From Alphaproteobacteria bacterium (lineage in GTDB: Bacteria; Pseudomonadota; Alphaproteobacteria; Rickettsiales; UBA1997), in contig BJGH01000001.1 in assembly GCA_014190355.1 (NCBI GenBank), forward strand, positions 113,272 to 177,271: 64,000 nucleotides of DNA. The letters run 5' to 3'. The stretch's first letter is position 1. Each line of letters begins with the position of its first letter. A program made the translations under genes and the position numbers. Shown here one piece after another: positions 19,715 through 28,383 of this stretch. The notes under the pieces are model-generated. The model had not been told where the DNA came from, did not search any database, and saw nothing but the letters and a program-made list of their open reading frames with translations.

Positions 19715-21049
19715 ATGCCAAAATTTTCTAACAATATTAACTTTCCTCCAAGCTTTTTATTTGAAGAAGAAACTGCTAAAAGCTATATATCTGGTAAAAC
19801 TGTTGTTGATCTTCGAAAAGCAATTAAGGGTGATGGTAACGCTTTTTCATTATTATTATCACTAAATAATCAACCTAAAAAATCGCTATATTTTGATTAT
19901 AACAGTTTTTTACTTCTTAAAAGTCATGATGAAATTTCTTTGGTTCTTGCGAAAATAAAATTAGAAGGCTTTGAAGTTTTTTTAGTTTTTAAAAAATGTG
20001 ATAGAATTATTGCTCAAGAAGTTAATCAAGATCTTTAATTTAAAGATAAAGAGAATATCAAGTTGCAGATTTTGAAAAAATTATTGTTAATTGGTTAGAA
20101 CAAACTTCAATTCAAGAACAGCAAAGATCAACAGCACCTGAAAGTTATTTATGACATCCAGTCTCTTTACCAAAAAAAGATTATACTTTATCTAAGAATA
20201 CCCGAATTGCAAAGGAGTTTAAAGATTGCTGCAAAGAGAATCTCAAATACAATCCAAGAGCCATAAAAGAAAAGTTACAAGAGATTTTGCAAGATAAGCA
20301 TAGCCATAAATTTGGTATCTGATGAAGCTCAACCTCATAAATTTGAGGCTAGTTATATTCATAATCATCGGCGTGATATATTCTAATATTTGGCTTAATA
20401 ACTACTGAAAATAATTCGTCAAATCCCAATCATTTTTTTCGAAACAACCAAATAACCAATCAAAATATTTCAACAAAAAATAAAGAAATAAAAGAAAATA
20501 TTTTTAGTATTTTTGATATGCTTAAAAGAGATTTAGATATTAGCAATAAGAAACTAACATTATTTTTCTTTTAGGCAGTAAATATCAGGGTCATAGCAAT
20601 GTTATTAGTAGTTCAAACTCAAAAAATTAAAGATGATTTTTTTAGATTATTTGGTAATGATGATCATGATAAAATAAAAAAAGCCGTTAAATTTTCTGCA
20701 TTTTTCCAAAATTTAGCAGATCAAAAAGATTTTAAACTGGCAATTTTACTGAGAATAATTTGAATGTAGGAATGAGTTTAAAAAGAATTGACCCAATACT
20801 CTTTCAAGAATATCTGATAAAAGATTGCAAAACCTCAGCAAAAAAGAATTGGTTAATAAAGAATTTTTTGAAAATATTAGAAAAGTTTTAGATAAACAAC
20901 AATCTGAAAAAATAACAATTGATGTTATTAGATATTACTCATCTTCATCTCCTAAAAAATTGGTTTAATCGTAGCAAGAAAAAGATTTAAATTTTTACAA
21001 TAATAAAGATTTAAATAATCTATTGCTACCCAAAAATATCAAAACCTAA
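19715..21049 (+). pseudogene. Decayed gene of about 440 codons, unknown function
   Basis: An intact 107-codon stretch (19715-20038, ATG start) is followed by readable coding sequence in two frames, interrupted by many stops. After a frame change near 20040 coding continues with TGA at 20152, TGA-TGA at 20320 and TAG at 20572. After a second shift near 20770 it continues to a final TAA at 21047, with further stops at 20789, 20966 and 20972. The fragments keep natural protein composition (for example NTRIAKEFKDCCKENLKYNP and SKKELVNKEFFENIRKVLD), so this is a degraded gene rather than random spacer. I do not recognise the family. The stops are mixed TGA/TAG/TAA, which argues against recoding. 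The 5' fragment may still be translated. Confidence 0.65.
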
Positions 21050-21237
21050 AAATTCTTTAACAACATTTATAAAATAAAATTTAGATTAAATTTAATTACT
21101 GCTTGAATATTTACATAAATGTAAGTACAATATTAGCATTTGTAAAAATAAAATGTTTTTAGGTTGAAGCGTTATACATAGTGTTTTGCATAATTTTTTC
21201 AAACTTATTTCTAAAAACTTAAATTTAAATAATTCTA
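21050..21237. other. Spacer between the decayed gene and holB
   Basis: About 190 bp of AT-rich DNA after the decayed gene. I see no gene or RNA in it. It presumably holds the holB promoter, but no convincing -35/-10 pair stands out. Confidence 0.4.
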
Positions 21238-22152
21238 ATGGATCTTATTGGTTTTGAAGAAAATAAAACACAACTTAGTAATTTTTTTAAAAATGAAAAA
21301 CTACATCATGCCAATCTAATCCTTGGCAAAAAAGGTATTGGAAAAGCTAGTTTTATAAAACAGCTCTGCAAGGATTTTCTAGGCTGTAAAAGTGATATTC
21401 ATCCTGATTTAAAAATTATTTCATGCCTTGAAGATAAAAAAGAAATTATCATAGAACAAATTCGAGATGTTATTGAATTCTCCTATCAAACTCCAGCATC
21501 TTCCCCTAATAAATTTGTAATTATTGATTCAGCTTGCGAATTAAATAAAAATTCGAGCAATGCTTTGCTAAAACTCTTGGAAGAACCACTTCCCTCAAAC
21601 TATTTTTTTTTAATAACTCATAATTTTAATAAAATTATTCCTACCATTCGCTCCAGATGTAATATAGTTAAAATTGAAGAACTAAACAGTCAACAATTCA
21701 ATCAAATTTTACAAAATCATCAAATGACATTTTCTAAAGAACAGTCTTTATTTTTAGAAATGATTTGCGATAATTCTCCAGCCATTGCCATTGAACATGC
21801 TCATGATTTTATAAAGCTATATCAACTATTTATTCAATCAATTCTAGATAAAAAAATAAACGAAGAATTATTAAAAAAAATTAGTGAAAAAAATTATAAT
21901 TTCTATGTTATTGAAAAAATTATAAATGTTTTTTTAAGTCGATTTATTAAAAATTATCATCAATTACTTGATAATTTCTTTTTTGCGGAGCTAGAATCTT
22001 TTGAACTCTTAAAGCCAAATCTAAGTTTTGATCAAGCGATATCAATTTTTGATGATATTTGTAAAAAAACACCATTAATATCTAGTCACTATATTGATAA
22101 AAAATTATTACTAATAAATATTTTAAATACAATTTGTTATGAAAAAATTTAA
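21238..22152 (+). CDS. holB: DNA polymerase III subunit delta'
   Basis: Clamp-loader subunit that, with tau/gamma and delta, loads the beta sliding clamp at replication forks. 304 residues. An AAA+ fold is visible: a P-loop-like GKKGIGKAS (30-38), FVIIDSACELNKNSSNALLKLLEEPL (the switch region, about 94-120) and the SRC motif in TIRSRCN. The C-terminal part is Ile/Lys/Asn-rich and poorly conserved. The 3' end overlaps anmK by 14 bp. tmk, often next to holB, is absent. Confidence 0.9.
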   Translation: MDLIGFEENKTQLSNFFKNEKLHHANLILGKKGIGKASFIKQLCKDFLGCKSDIHPDLKIISCLEDKKEIIIEQIRDVIEFSYQTPASSPNKFVIIDSACELNKNSSNALLKLLEEPLPSNYFFLITHNFNKIIPTIRSRCNIVKIEELNSQQFNQILQNHQMTFSKEQSLFLEMICDNSPAIAIEHAHDFIKLYQLFIQSILDKKINEELLKKISEKNYNFYVIEKIINVFLSRFIKNYHQLLDNFFFAELESFELLKPNLSFDQAISIFDDICKKTPLISSHYIDKKLLLINILNTICYEKI

Positions 22153-23248
22153 AGCTATTGGCCTTATGAGCGGAACCTCAATGGATGGAATTGATTTAGC
22201 TCTAATTGAAAGCGATGGAGTAAATTTTATTAAAAAAATTGCTAGCGATTACCTTCCATATCAACAAAATTTTAAAAATAAAATAATTGATTTACTTAAT
22301 AACCAACAATGTTTAAAAAACATTAAGATTGTCGAAAATGAATTAACTAATCATCATATATCTCTGGTAAATTCATTCTTGAAAAAGAATAATTTAACAA
22401 ATAAAGAAATTGATATTATTGGCTTTCATGGTCATACTGTATGCCATGATCCAATAAATGGTTTTTCTTGGCAAATTGGTAATTCTCAACTTTTAGCTTA
22501 TCAATGCCAAATTGATGTAATTTCTGATTTTCGTAACCGAGACATTTTAATGAAAGGACAAGGTTCTCCTCTTGTTCCAATTTATCATTTTCATTTACTT
22601 AAAAACTATCCTCAATTTGACAAAAAAAATATCGGTATTCTTAATATTGGGGGAGTTTCTAATATCAGTATTTTCAATACCTTCGATGAAAATTCTTTAT
22701 TAGGTTACGATGTATGTTTTGGCAATGCTCCATTTGATGACTCAATTAGAAATCATTGCAATCAAGATTTTGATAAAGATGGTGAATTAACCCTCAAAGG
22801 GAAAATAAATTTTGAAATTACCAATGAAATTTTAACTAAACCAATTTTTCATAAAAAAATTCCTCGTTCATTTGACCGCCAAGACTTTAAGGAAATTCTA
22901 AAACCTTTGAACAACCTCCATATCAATGATAAACTTGCCTCGATGGCATATATAATTGCACAAGCTCTAAAAATATCATTTGAGATAATCAATATAAAAC
23001 CACAATTTATTTTTTTATGCGGAGGAGGAAGAAAAAATATTGGAATTATAAATATTATTAAAGAACAACTTAACACCATAAGCATTGATAACATTGATCA
23101 ATTGGATCTTAATGGCGATGATATTGAAGCTGAAGCATTTGCATTTCTTGCAATTCGAAGTATTTTAAATTTGCCAATTAGTTTTGCTAATACCACAGGA
23201 TTAAAAGATGCCCTAAAATCAACTGCAGGAATTACCTATAAAAAATAA
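22139..23248 (+). CDS. anmK: Anhydro-N-acetylmuramic acid kinase
   Basis: Phosphorylates and opens anhydro-MurNAc released by lytic transglycosylases, feeding peptidoglycan recycling. 369 residues, normal. The N-terminal phosphate-binding GLMSGTSMDGIDLAL (8-22), the central GFHGHTVCHDP and ILNIGGVSNIS, and a C-terminal FLCGGGRKN identify AnmK of the actin-like kinase fold. Its presence together with mltG and the Mur genes implies a real peptidoglycan sacculus. It starts inside holB. Confidence 0.96.
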   Translation: MKKFKAIGLMSGTSMDGIDLALIESDGVNFIKKIASDYLPYQQNFKNKIIDLLNNQQCLKNIKIVENELTNHHISLVNSFLKKNNLTNKEIDIIGFHGHTVCHDPINGFSWQIGNSQLLAYQCQIDVISDFRNRDILMKGQGSPLVPIYHFHLLKNYPQFDKKNIGILNIGGVSNISIFNTFDENSLLGYDVCFGNAPFDDSIRNHCNQDFDKDGELTLKGKINFEITNEILTKPIFHKKIPRSFDRQDFKEILKPLNNLHINDKLASMAYIIAQALKISFEIINIKPQFIFLCGGGRKNIGIINIIKEQLNTISIDNIDQLDLNGDDIEAEAFAFLAIRSILNLPISFANTTGLKDALKSTAGITYKK

Positions 23249-23635
23249 AATAACACTTTGTTGTATTAATTAAGCAAACATGATTAAATAAATTAAAACA
23301 AAATTAAATAACGATAAATATCAATTTCTTCAAAAAATTCATTAGGCTATTTAAAAATAGCCATAAATTTTTAATACCTTATAATATCAAATATTAAATA
23401 ACTAAAGCAAAAACTTCTCGAGAAAAATAATTAAGGTCAAAATTAACTAGAAAGTCTTTATAATTCAAGATGATCAGAAATATTGATGGTTGGAACAAAA
23501 AAATTGAAATAAATTCTTTTAAATTTAAAATATACGATCAAGATTTTTTCACAATTAATTAGCTTGCTAAACTTAGCTATTTGATTAACATTAATTTTGA
23601 AGTTAAAAAAACTAATCAAAGTCAAATATAAATAA
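23249..23635. other. Spacer between anmK and the MFS gene, with hairpin and possible gene remnant
   Basis: 387 bp without an intact gene. It contains the hairpin described separately at 23345-23362. A short plus-strand reading frame (23470-23631: about 30 codons, an internal TAG at 23560, then 22 more codons in the same frame) looks protein-like and could be a relic. The overlapping minus-strand frame is probably a shadow. No tRNA-like sequence is visible. Confidence 0.35.
23345..23362 (+). terminator. Hairpin after anmK, possible terminator
   Basis: GGCTATTT and AAATAGCC form a perfect 8-bp stem around AA, followed by ATAAATTTTTAA. It has three G-C pairs at the base, which is high for this DNA. 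It lies about 100 bp after anmK. The T-run is short (five), so it may be a weak intrinsic terminator. Confidence 0.4.
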
Positions 23636-24790
23636 ATGTTAAGTAGTCTAAAAGATTTTTCCTTCAGCAAAGAATTAAAATTTTTATATTTAAGTTTTTT
23701 TCTATTTGCCGTAGCATTTGGAATTAATTTAGTAATATTTCCAACTAATCTAAGAAGTCATGGAGTAAGCCCTGCTCTAATTGGCTTTGCATCTGCCATA
23801 GAAACCATGGGGGCAATTATCACTTCATTTTTTTTGGCAAAATTTGTTAATAATCTTGGAATTTTTAAAAGTTTAAAAATAACAGCAATTATTTATGCTT
23901 GTTTAAGTCTATTATTATATTTTTATTTAGGTTATTTTTATTGGCTATTGACTATTTTTATTATTGGTTGTTGTTGGTTTGTTTATGTGATAACAAGGGT
24001 TTCATGGCTGAATATTTTATTAACCGATGAAAAAAGAGGAATTGGCATTGGTATTTTTAGCATGATAATTTCATTAGGAGTATGTACTGGTCCATTGATA
24101 GTAAAAATTTTTTCAGCCACTAGTTTTTATTCATATTTAGCATCAGGACTGTTAACAATTTTATCAATGGTGTCATTAACACCTTTAAAAGATTTAAAAA
24201 ATCCAGTAATTAATTCACAACGAATTAGCCTTGGAGATTTTTTTAAAAAAAATCCTCAATGCTTTTTAGCAAGATTTTTTTTAGATTTTCAAAGTTTTAG
24301 CTTAATGACTTTCAGTGTAATTTATGGGGTAAGTTTAGGATATACTTATGAAAGTGCTGGATTATTCATTAGTGCATACTATGCCAGTGGATTCTTTGAT
24401 CTAATTGCAGGGATTGTATCTAAAAAATTTAAAGTTCAAAAATTAATTAACTTTGGGTTTTTTGGCTGTATTTATTGTTTTTTAATATTATTAGTTTATC
24501 ACAATTCTTATTGGTTTATAATTTTAGTTTATTTTTTATTTGGAGCATTTATTGCATTTATTTTTGTTGCAGTTTATAAAATGATGAATGAAGATTACGG
24601 CAAAGACCAACTAGTCTCAGCTGGTGCAACTTTTCAACTTATTGGAACTTTAGGATCAATCTGCGGAAGTCTTACTACGGGGATCATCTTCCAAATCTTT
24701 GGACCTCAAGGCTTTCCTGCAACAATAATTCTAGGTTGTACAATTTATATCGCATATTTGTTATTTTATGAAAAAAAATTCAATAACTAA
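23636..24790 (+). CDS. Major facilitator superfamily transporter
   Basis: Inner-membrane transporter of 384 residues with about 11-12 hydrophobic helices across its length. It begins with FLYLSFFLFAVAFGINLVI and has short charged loops between helices, as in MFS_1 proteins. The substrate is unknown; no specificity motif is recognisable. Its 3' end overlaps pdxJ by 23 bp, so the two are likely translated from one message, but this alone does not imply pyridoxine transport. Confidence 0.82.
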   Translation: MLSSLKDFSFSKELKFLYLSFFLFAVAFGINLVIFPTNLRSHGVSPALIGFASAIETMGAIITSFFLAKFVNNLGIFKSLKITAIIYACLSLLLYFYLGYFYWLLTIFIIGCCWFVYVITRVSWLNILLTDEKRGIGIGIFSMIISLGVCTGPLIVKIFSATSFYSYLASGLLTILSMVSLTPLKDLKNPVINSQRISLGDFFKKNPQCFLARFFLDFQSFSLMTFSVIYGVSLGYTYESAGLFISAYYASGFFDLIAGIVSKKFKVQKLINFGFFGCIYCFLILLVYHNSYWFIILVYFLFGAFIAFIFVAVYKMMNEDYGKDQLVSAGATFQLIGTLGSICGSLTTGIIFQIFGPQGFPATIILGCTIYIAYLLFYEKKFNN

Positions 24791-25532
24791 AACTACTTTA
24801 CAAAAGAAAAAAAATTCACCAATTCGTCTTGGTGTTAACATTGATCATATTGCAACTATTCGAAATGCTCGTGGAGGAATTCATCCTAGCCCAATTACTG
24901 GAGCAATTTTAGCGCAAAAAGCTAAAGCCGATGGTATTACTTTGCACTTACGCGAAGATCGTAGACACATTCGCGATGAAGATTTAATTGAATTAAAAAA
25001 AGTAATATCATTACCAATTAATTTAGAAATGGCTCCAACCCAAGAAATGCTTGCAATTGCCCTAAAAACAAAACCTCATGCGGTCTGCATTGTTCCAGAA
25101 AAACGCAAAGAAATTACTACCGAGGGAGGGTTAGATTTGATAAAAAATTTTAGCACATTAGAAAAAATGATCAAAAAACTTCGTAAGCAAAAAATTCGAA
25201 TTTCATTATTTATTGATGCTAATGAATCGCAAATTAAATGCGCAAAAAAACTTCAGGCTGATATTGTGGAAATCCATACCGGAGAATTTTGTAAAGCCAA
25301 AGGAATCAAACAGCAAAATGAATTTTTAAAAATTAAGAAATGTATTGAACTAGCTTCAAGCTTGGGTTTAGAATGTCATGCTGGTCATGGTTTAGATTAT
25401 CAAACTGCCAAAAAAATTGCCAAAATACAGCAAATTGTTGAACTAAATATTGGACATTTTTTAATTGGTGAAGCAATTTTTATTGGCTTAAAATCGGCAA
25501 TTAATAAAATGCGTAAGGCAATTAAGCGTTAG
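24768..25532 (+). CDS. pdxJ: Pyridoxine 5'-phosphate synthase
   Basis: Last enzyme of DXP-dependent vitamin B6 synthesis: condenses 3-amino-2-oxopropyl phosphate with deoxyxylulose phosphate. 254 residues, with an extra basic N-terminus of about 18 residues before the conserved LGVNIDHIATIRNARGG. Other signatures are GITLHLREDRRHI, VEIHTGEFC and a C-terminal ELNIGHFLIGEAIF. It overlaps the upstream transporter gene. An in-frame later start would remove the extra N-terminus, but no ATG is available there. Confidence 0.96.
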   Translation: MKKNSITKTTLQKKKNSPIRLGVNIDHIATIRNARGGIHPSPITGAILAQKAKADGITLHLREDRRHIRDEDLIELKKVISLPINLEMAPTQEMLAIALKTKPHAVCIVPEKRKEITTEGGLDLIKNFSTLEKMIKKLRKQKIRISLFIDANESQIKCAKKLQADIVEIHTGEFCKAKGIKQQNEFLKIKKCIELASSLGLECHAGHGLDYQTAKKIAKIQQIVELNIGHFLIGEAIFIGLKSAINKMRKAIKR

Positions 25533-25555
25533 AAATTGATATTAAAATTTAAAAC

Positions 25556-26737
25556 TTAGCTAATATTAGTCAAAGCAACTTTTATCATCTGCGATTGAGC
25601 ATTAACTATCATCTCATTGATATGATCCACAGCATTACATAATTCAAGAATTTCTAAATCTTTCACAAATTGACCAAATTCAATTTCTTTTCTTCTAAAA
25701 AAACCAGAAATATTGCTAAGCTCGGTGATACCAAAAGCATTAAATTCAACATTACCAAAAATTTTAATCCTTGCTTCAGACAAATTAATAGGATTAAACT
25801 CAAGCATCATTTTAGAAATTTCAGGCGATAATTTTTTTAAAGTTGATTTTTTGAATAAACATTTTTTGGCATCTAGATATTTAGTAATAACTTCACTAAC
25901 TTCTTTATTATTGTATGATTTAGCTATGCTTAGAGAGTTTTCACAATTTTTAACACCCCATTTTAATAATAATTTTGTCATCTCAATCAAATTGTTTTTT
26001 GCACAGATATCAAGAGAAGAATAACCTCGCATATCGCATTTATTTTTATCAACTCCAACAATTAGCAAAATTTCTGTTAACGCTAAAAAATTACCAACAA
26101 CTGCATAATGCAATGGAGTCATGTTTTGATTTTCATCAATAGTTATTGGATCCTTAACAACTCCAAGATTGAGTAAAAATTTTACTACCTCGACTCGACC
26201 AAACTCACATGCTACATGTAATGGGGTTAGACCAAAACCCGTTCTAACTTCTTTATTTATTCCATGATTTATTAAGAATTTTACTACCTCAAGATTGCCG
26301 TATCGACAAGCAAAATGAAGTGCATGCCACTTTCTAGTTTGTTCTGAAGTTAAAGCATTTTTATTAGCATCTGAGTCGATAAGTAATTTTAAAATATCGA
26401 CTCGACCGTGAATTGCACAGTAATGCAAGGGAGTATAATTATTTATGTCATTAGAATCAACAATGCTTGTTCCAATCATTTGGATAATTTTAGTTAATTG
26501 TTCAACCGTTCCAAATTTTGCTATAACATGGGAAATATTAAGATGAACATCGTGAAATAATGAATCATTAAAAATTTTATTAACAACATCTCGATTTTCA
26601 TTTATCGACTCAACAAAACTAATTAGATTATCAATATCAACTCTTATTTCTTCAATATCATTTGATTTAATATCAAAAAAATTTTGTTTATAAAATTTAA
26701 CAATTTTTTTATTTAAATTTTCAAGTAGCTGTTCCAT
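25556..26737 (-). CDS. Ankyrin-repeat protein
   Basis: 393-residue protein without signal peptide or membrane segment. About five ankyrin repeats run from roughly 99 to 267, with clear cores such as NYTPLHYCAIHGRVDILKLL (100-119), ALHFACRYGNLEVVKFLI and TPLHVACEFGRVEVVKFLL. An N-terminal helical region (1-95) and a C-terminal region without repeats (about 280-393) flank them. Ankyrin proteins mediate protein binding and in host-associated bacteria are often secreted effectors, but that is inference here. It is downstream of, and same-strand as, the membrane protein and IalB genes, 15 bp away. Confidence 0.85.
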   Translation of the reverse strand: MEQLLENLNKKIVKFYKQNFFDIKSNDIEEIRVDIDNLISFVESINENRDVVNKIFNDSLFHDVHLNISHVIAKFGTVEQLTKIIQMIGTSIVDSNDINNYTPLHYCAIHGRVDILKLLIDSDANKNALTSEQTRKWHALHFACRYGNLEVVKFLINHGINKEVRTGFGLTPLHVACEFGRVEVVKFLLNLGVVKDPITIDENQNMTPLHYAVVGNFLALTEILLIVGVDKNKCDMRGYSSLDICAKNNLIEMTKLLLKWGVKNCENSLSIAKSYNNKEVSEVITKYLDAKKCLFKKSTLKKLSPEISKMMLEFNPINLSEARIKIFGNVEFNAFGITELSNISGFFRRKEIEFGQFVKDLEILELCNAVDHINEMIVNAQSQMIKVALTNIS

Positions 26738-26752
26738 AAAATATATAATTTA

Positions 26753-27268
26753 TTATCTTCCGCGCGAATGCTGTTTACCGGCAACGCGATCTTTTGCTTC
26801 AACCATACTAACCCAGAAACCTTTATCACCTTTTTTATTAAGCATCTGAGCAGATTGAATTAAATAAGTTAATTTTTGTCCTAAAATTACTGAAGTCCAG
26901 AAACCAATTGGTTTTACAATATCAACTATCTCAACTTGTGCCAAATCTTGCTCTTTTTCTCGCTCGATTATTTCGTAATCTGGCAATTTTTGATTTTTGG
27001 AATTTTGAGCATATTGAGCTTTAAGCTGTGAATGAGCCTTGGGAAGATTGTCTTTATAACGCATCAATTCCTCTTCCTCTTTGATATATTTGGTAGTTTT
27101 AGGTAATATTTTTTTAAATTTAAGATATTTTTTAGAAGCTTGCTCAAGTAAAAAATTAAACACTACCCTAGTAATTAAAATTGCAAATAATACACAGGAA
27201 AAGAGCGAGGCAATTAAAATTAAAAATTGATTATTTAAAATATATTGATTTAAAAATTGCTCAATCAT
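26753..27268 (-). CDS. Unknown single-span membrane protein
   Basis: About 171 residues from the ATG at 27268, which overlaps the ialB stop by 8 bp (ATGATTGA). An upstream in-frame start at 27313 would sit deep inside ialB and is less likely. One strong hydrophobic segment (about residues 10-35, FLILIASLFSCVLFAILI) is followed by a Lys/Glu-rich, probably helical region and a basic C-terminus (KQHSRGR). I do not recognise a family. Tight coupling to ialB suggests an envelope-associated role. Confidence 0.6.
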   Translation of the reverse strand: MIEQFLNQYILNNQFLILIASLFSCVLFAILITRVVFNFLLEQASKKYLKFKKILPKTTKYIKEEEELMRYKDNLPKAHSQLKAQYAQNSKNQKLPDYEIIEREKEQDLAQVEIVDIVKPIGFWTSVILGQKLTYLIQSAQMLNKKGDKGFWVSMVEAKDRVAGKQHSRGR

Positions 27269-27866
27269 AGTTAGATATTTCACAGATTTCTTTGAGTTTT
27301 TTGTAACCCTCATTAAAACCTATTAAAGAATAGGTGTCGATAGCAATTTTACTGTCAATGGCAATTGCCGTTAAAATCATATCAGCATTTTTCTGCATTT
27401 CTTTTAAAATTTCAATATCTTCATTTTTCTGAGAAGACCAAGCAATGGTTTCATAGGGGAACAAGTAAAATTTCTTTGCTCCAAATGATAATTCAACATT
27501 CGAAGCTTGGTTATATAAAAAACCCGAAGAAACACTTACCTCATCAATATCATTTTTAATTCCAACTACCAAAAAATATGGTTCCCCACGATTTAAATAA
27601 TTACCCTCTCTTTTAATTGGAGTTGAGGCAATGTAACATAGTGTTTTATTATTTTTTTGAGTTCTAAATAAACTCCAATCATGAAATTTGGCAAGAAGTT
27701 CCTGAGAATAAAGATTGGGCAAGAAACTAAAGTAAATCAGTAAAATCGCTAAGATAAAGTTTGCAAAGCTGCTATTCTTATGGGAAAGCCAGCCAATTGA
27801 GATGCCAATATATTTAAAATTATCTAATTTTTTTATTAATTGATTAAAAATTTGAAAACTTGACAT
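27261..27866 (-). CDS. Invasion-associated locus B (IalB) family protein
   Basis: 201-residue secreted or periplasmic protein of the IalB family, named from Bartonella but common in alphaproteobacteria. A hydrophobic segment at about 35-52 (FILAILLIYFSFLPNLYSQ) looks like a signal sequence behind an unusually long N-terminus. The mature part has the family pattern: DWSLFRTQKNNKTLCYIAS, then PYFLVVGI, EVSVSSGFLY, KFYLFPYETIAWSS and a C-terminal DTYSLIGFNEGYKKLKEIC. A second copy lies at 51653-52189. Function is not established. Confidence 0.85.
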   Translation of the reverse strand: MSSFQIFNQLIKKLDNFKYIGISIGWLSHKNSSFANFILAILLIYFSFLPNLYSQELLAKFHDWSLFRTQKNNKTLCYIASTPIKREGNYLNRGEPYFLVVGIKNDIDEVSVSSGFLYNQASNVELSFGAKKFYLFPYETIAWSSQKNEDIEILKEMQKNADMILTAIAIDSKIAIDTYSLIGFNEGYKKLKEICEISNYD

Positions 27867-28245
27867 TTTAAGAAAAATTAATAATATTTTTAAAGAATAT
27901 TTAGTCTTAAAATTTATATAAATGTTTTTATATAAATAGTTTTTTTATATAAATAATTTTTGGCTGATAAAAATTGATTAAAATATTTTAAGAAAATATT
28001 AAAAACAACCTTAAAAATCAAATTTTTTAAGACAATTTTATCCTTTCAGTTTAAGATAGTTTAAAAAATTAATTTAACATTTTTAAATATACCAAACAAA
28101 TTAAATATCTGCTTTAGGCTGTAATTTAATATTACGATATTGGTTAATTGAGTTTATTTTACAATAAAAATAACTTAAATATTTACTACTTAAATTGCCA
28201 TATTATGAAAACTACCTTAATAAAAAAAATCTCTGAATAAAATCT

Positions 28246-28263
28246 CTATGGTTTAAACCATAG
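28246..28263. promoter_or_regulatory. Perfect 18-bp palindrome upstream of atpB
   Basis: CTATGGTTTAAACCATAG is a perfect dyad with no spacer. It lies 71 bp before a TATAAT and 121 bp before the atpB ATG. Its GG/CC positions make it less likely to be an AT-rich chance event. It could be a binding site for a dimeric regulator; no known operator is matched. Confidence 0.45.
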
Positions 28264-28333
28264 GTAGAATTTAAATTGAATTTTTAGTTAAGATTTAAAA
28301 ACTTTAAAATTTTTATCTTTAAAAAAATAAAAC

Positions 28334-28339
28334 TATAAT
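28334..28339 (+). promoter_or_regulatory. Candidate atpB -10 element
   Basis: Perfect TATAAT 44 bases upstream of the atpB ATG, giving a predicted leader of about 37 bases, like that proposed for tyrS. The -35 candidate 17 bp upstream (TTTTAT) is weak. Confidence 0.4.
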
Positions 28340-28383
28340 ATAAATTTACAAAGAATAATTTTTAAAATAATGGAAAATGAATT

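Larger units (their letters stand above)
27867..28383. other. Divergent control region between ialB and atpB
   Basis: 517 bp with no gene. It holds three near-copies of a TTTTTATATAAATA-like element at 27911-27959, close to the ialB start. Near atpB are the palindrome at 28246-28263 and a TATAAT at 28334-28339. It is among the longest gene-free stretches here and probably carries the promoters for both directions. No RNA gene is recognisable. Confidence 0.5.

Noticed and set aside
19715..21049. TGA read as tryptophan (recoded genetic code) to explain the in-frame stops
   Set aside because: The stops are a mix of TGA, TAG and TAA, there are frameshifts as well, intact genes here use TGG for Trp, and mraY and cimA end at TGA.
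23458..23670. Minus-strand 70-residue reading frame
   Set aside because: It overlaps the MFS start, its composition follows AT-rich spacer, and the plus strand of the same stretch looks more protein-like.
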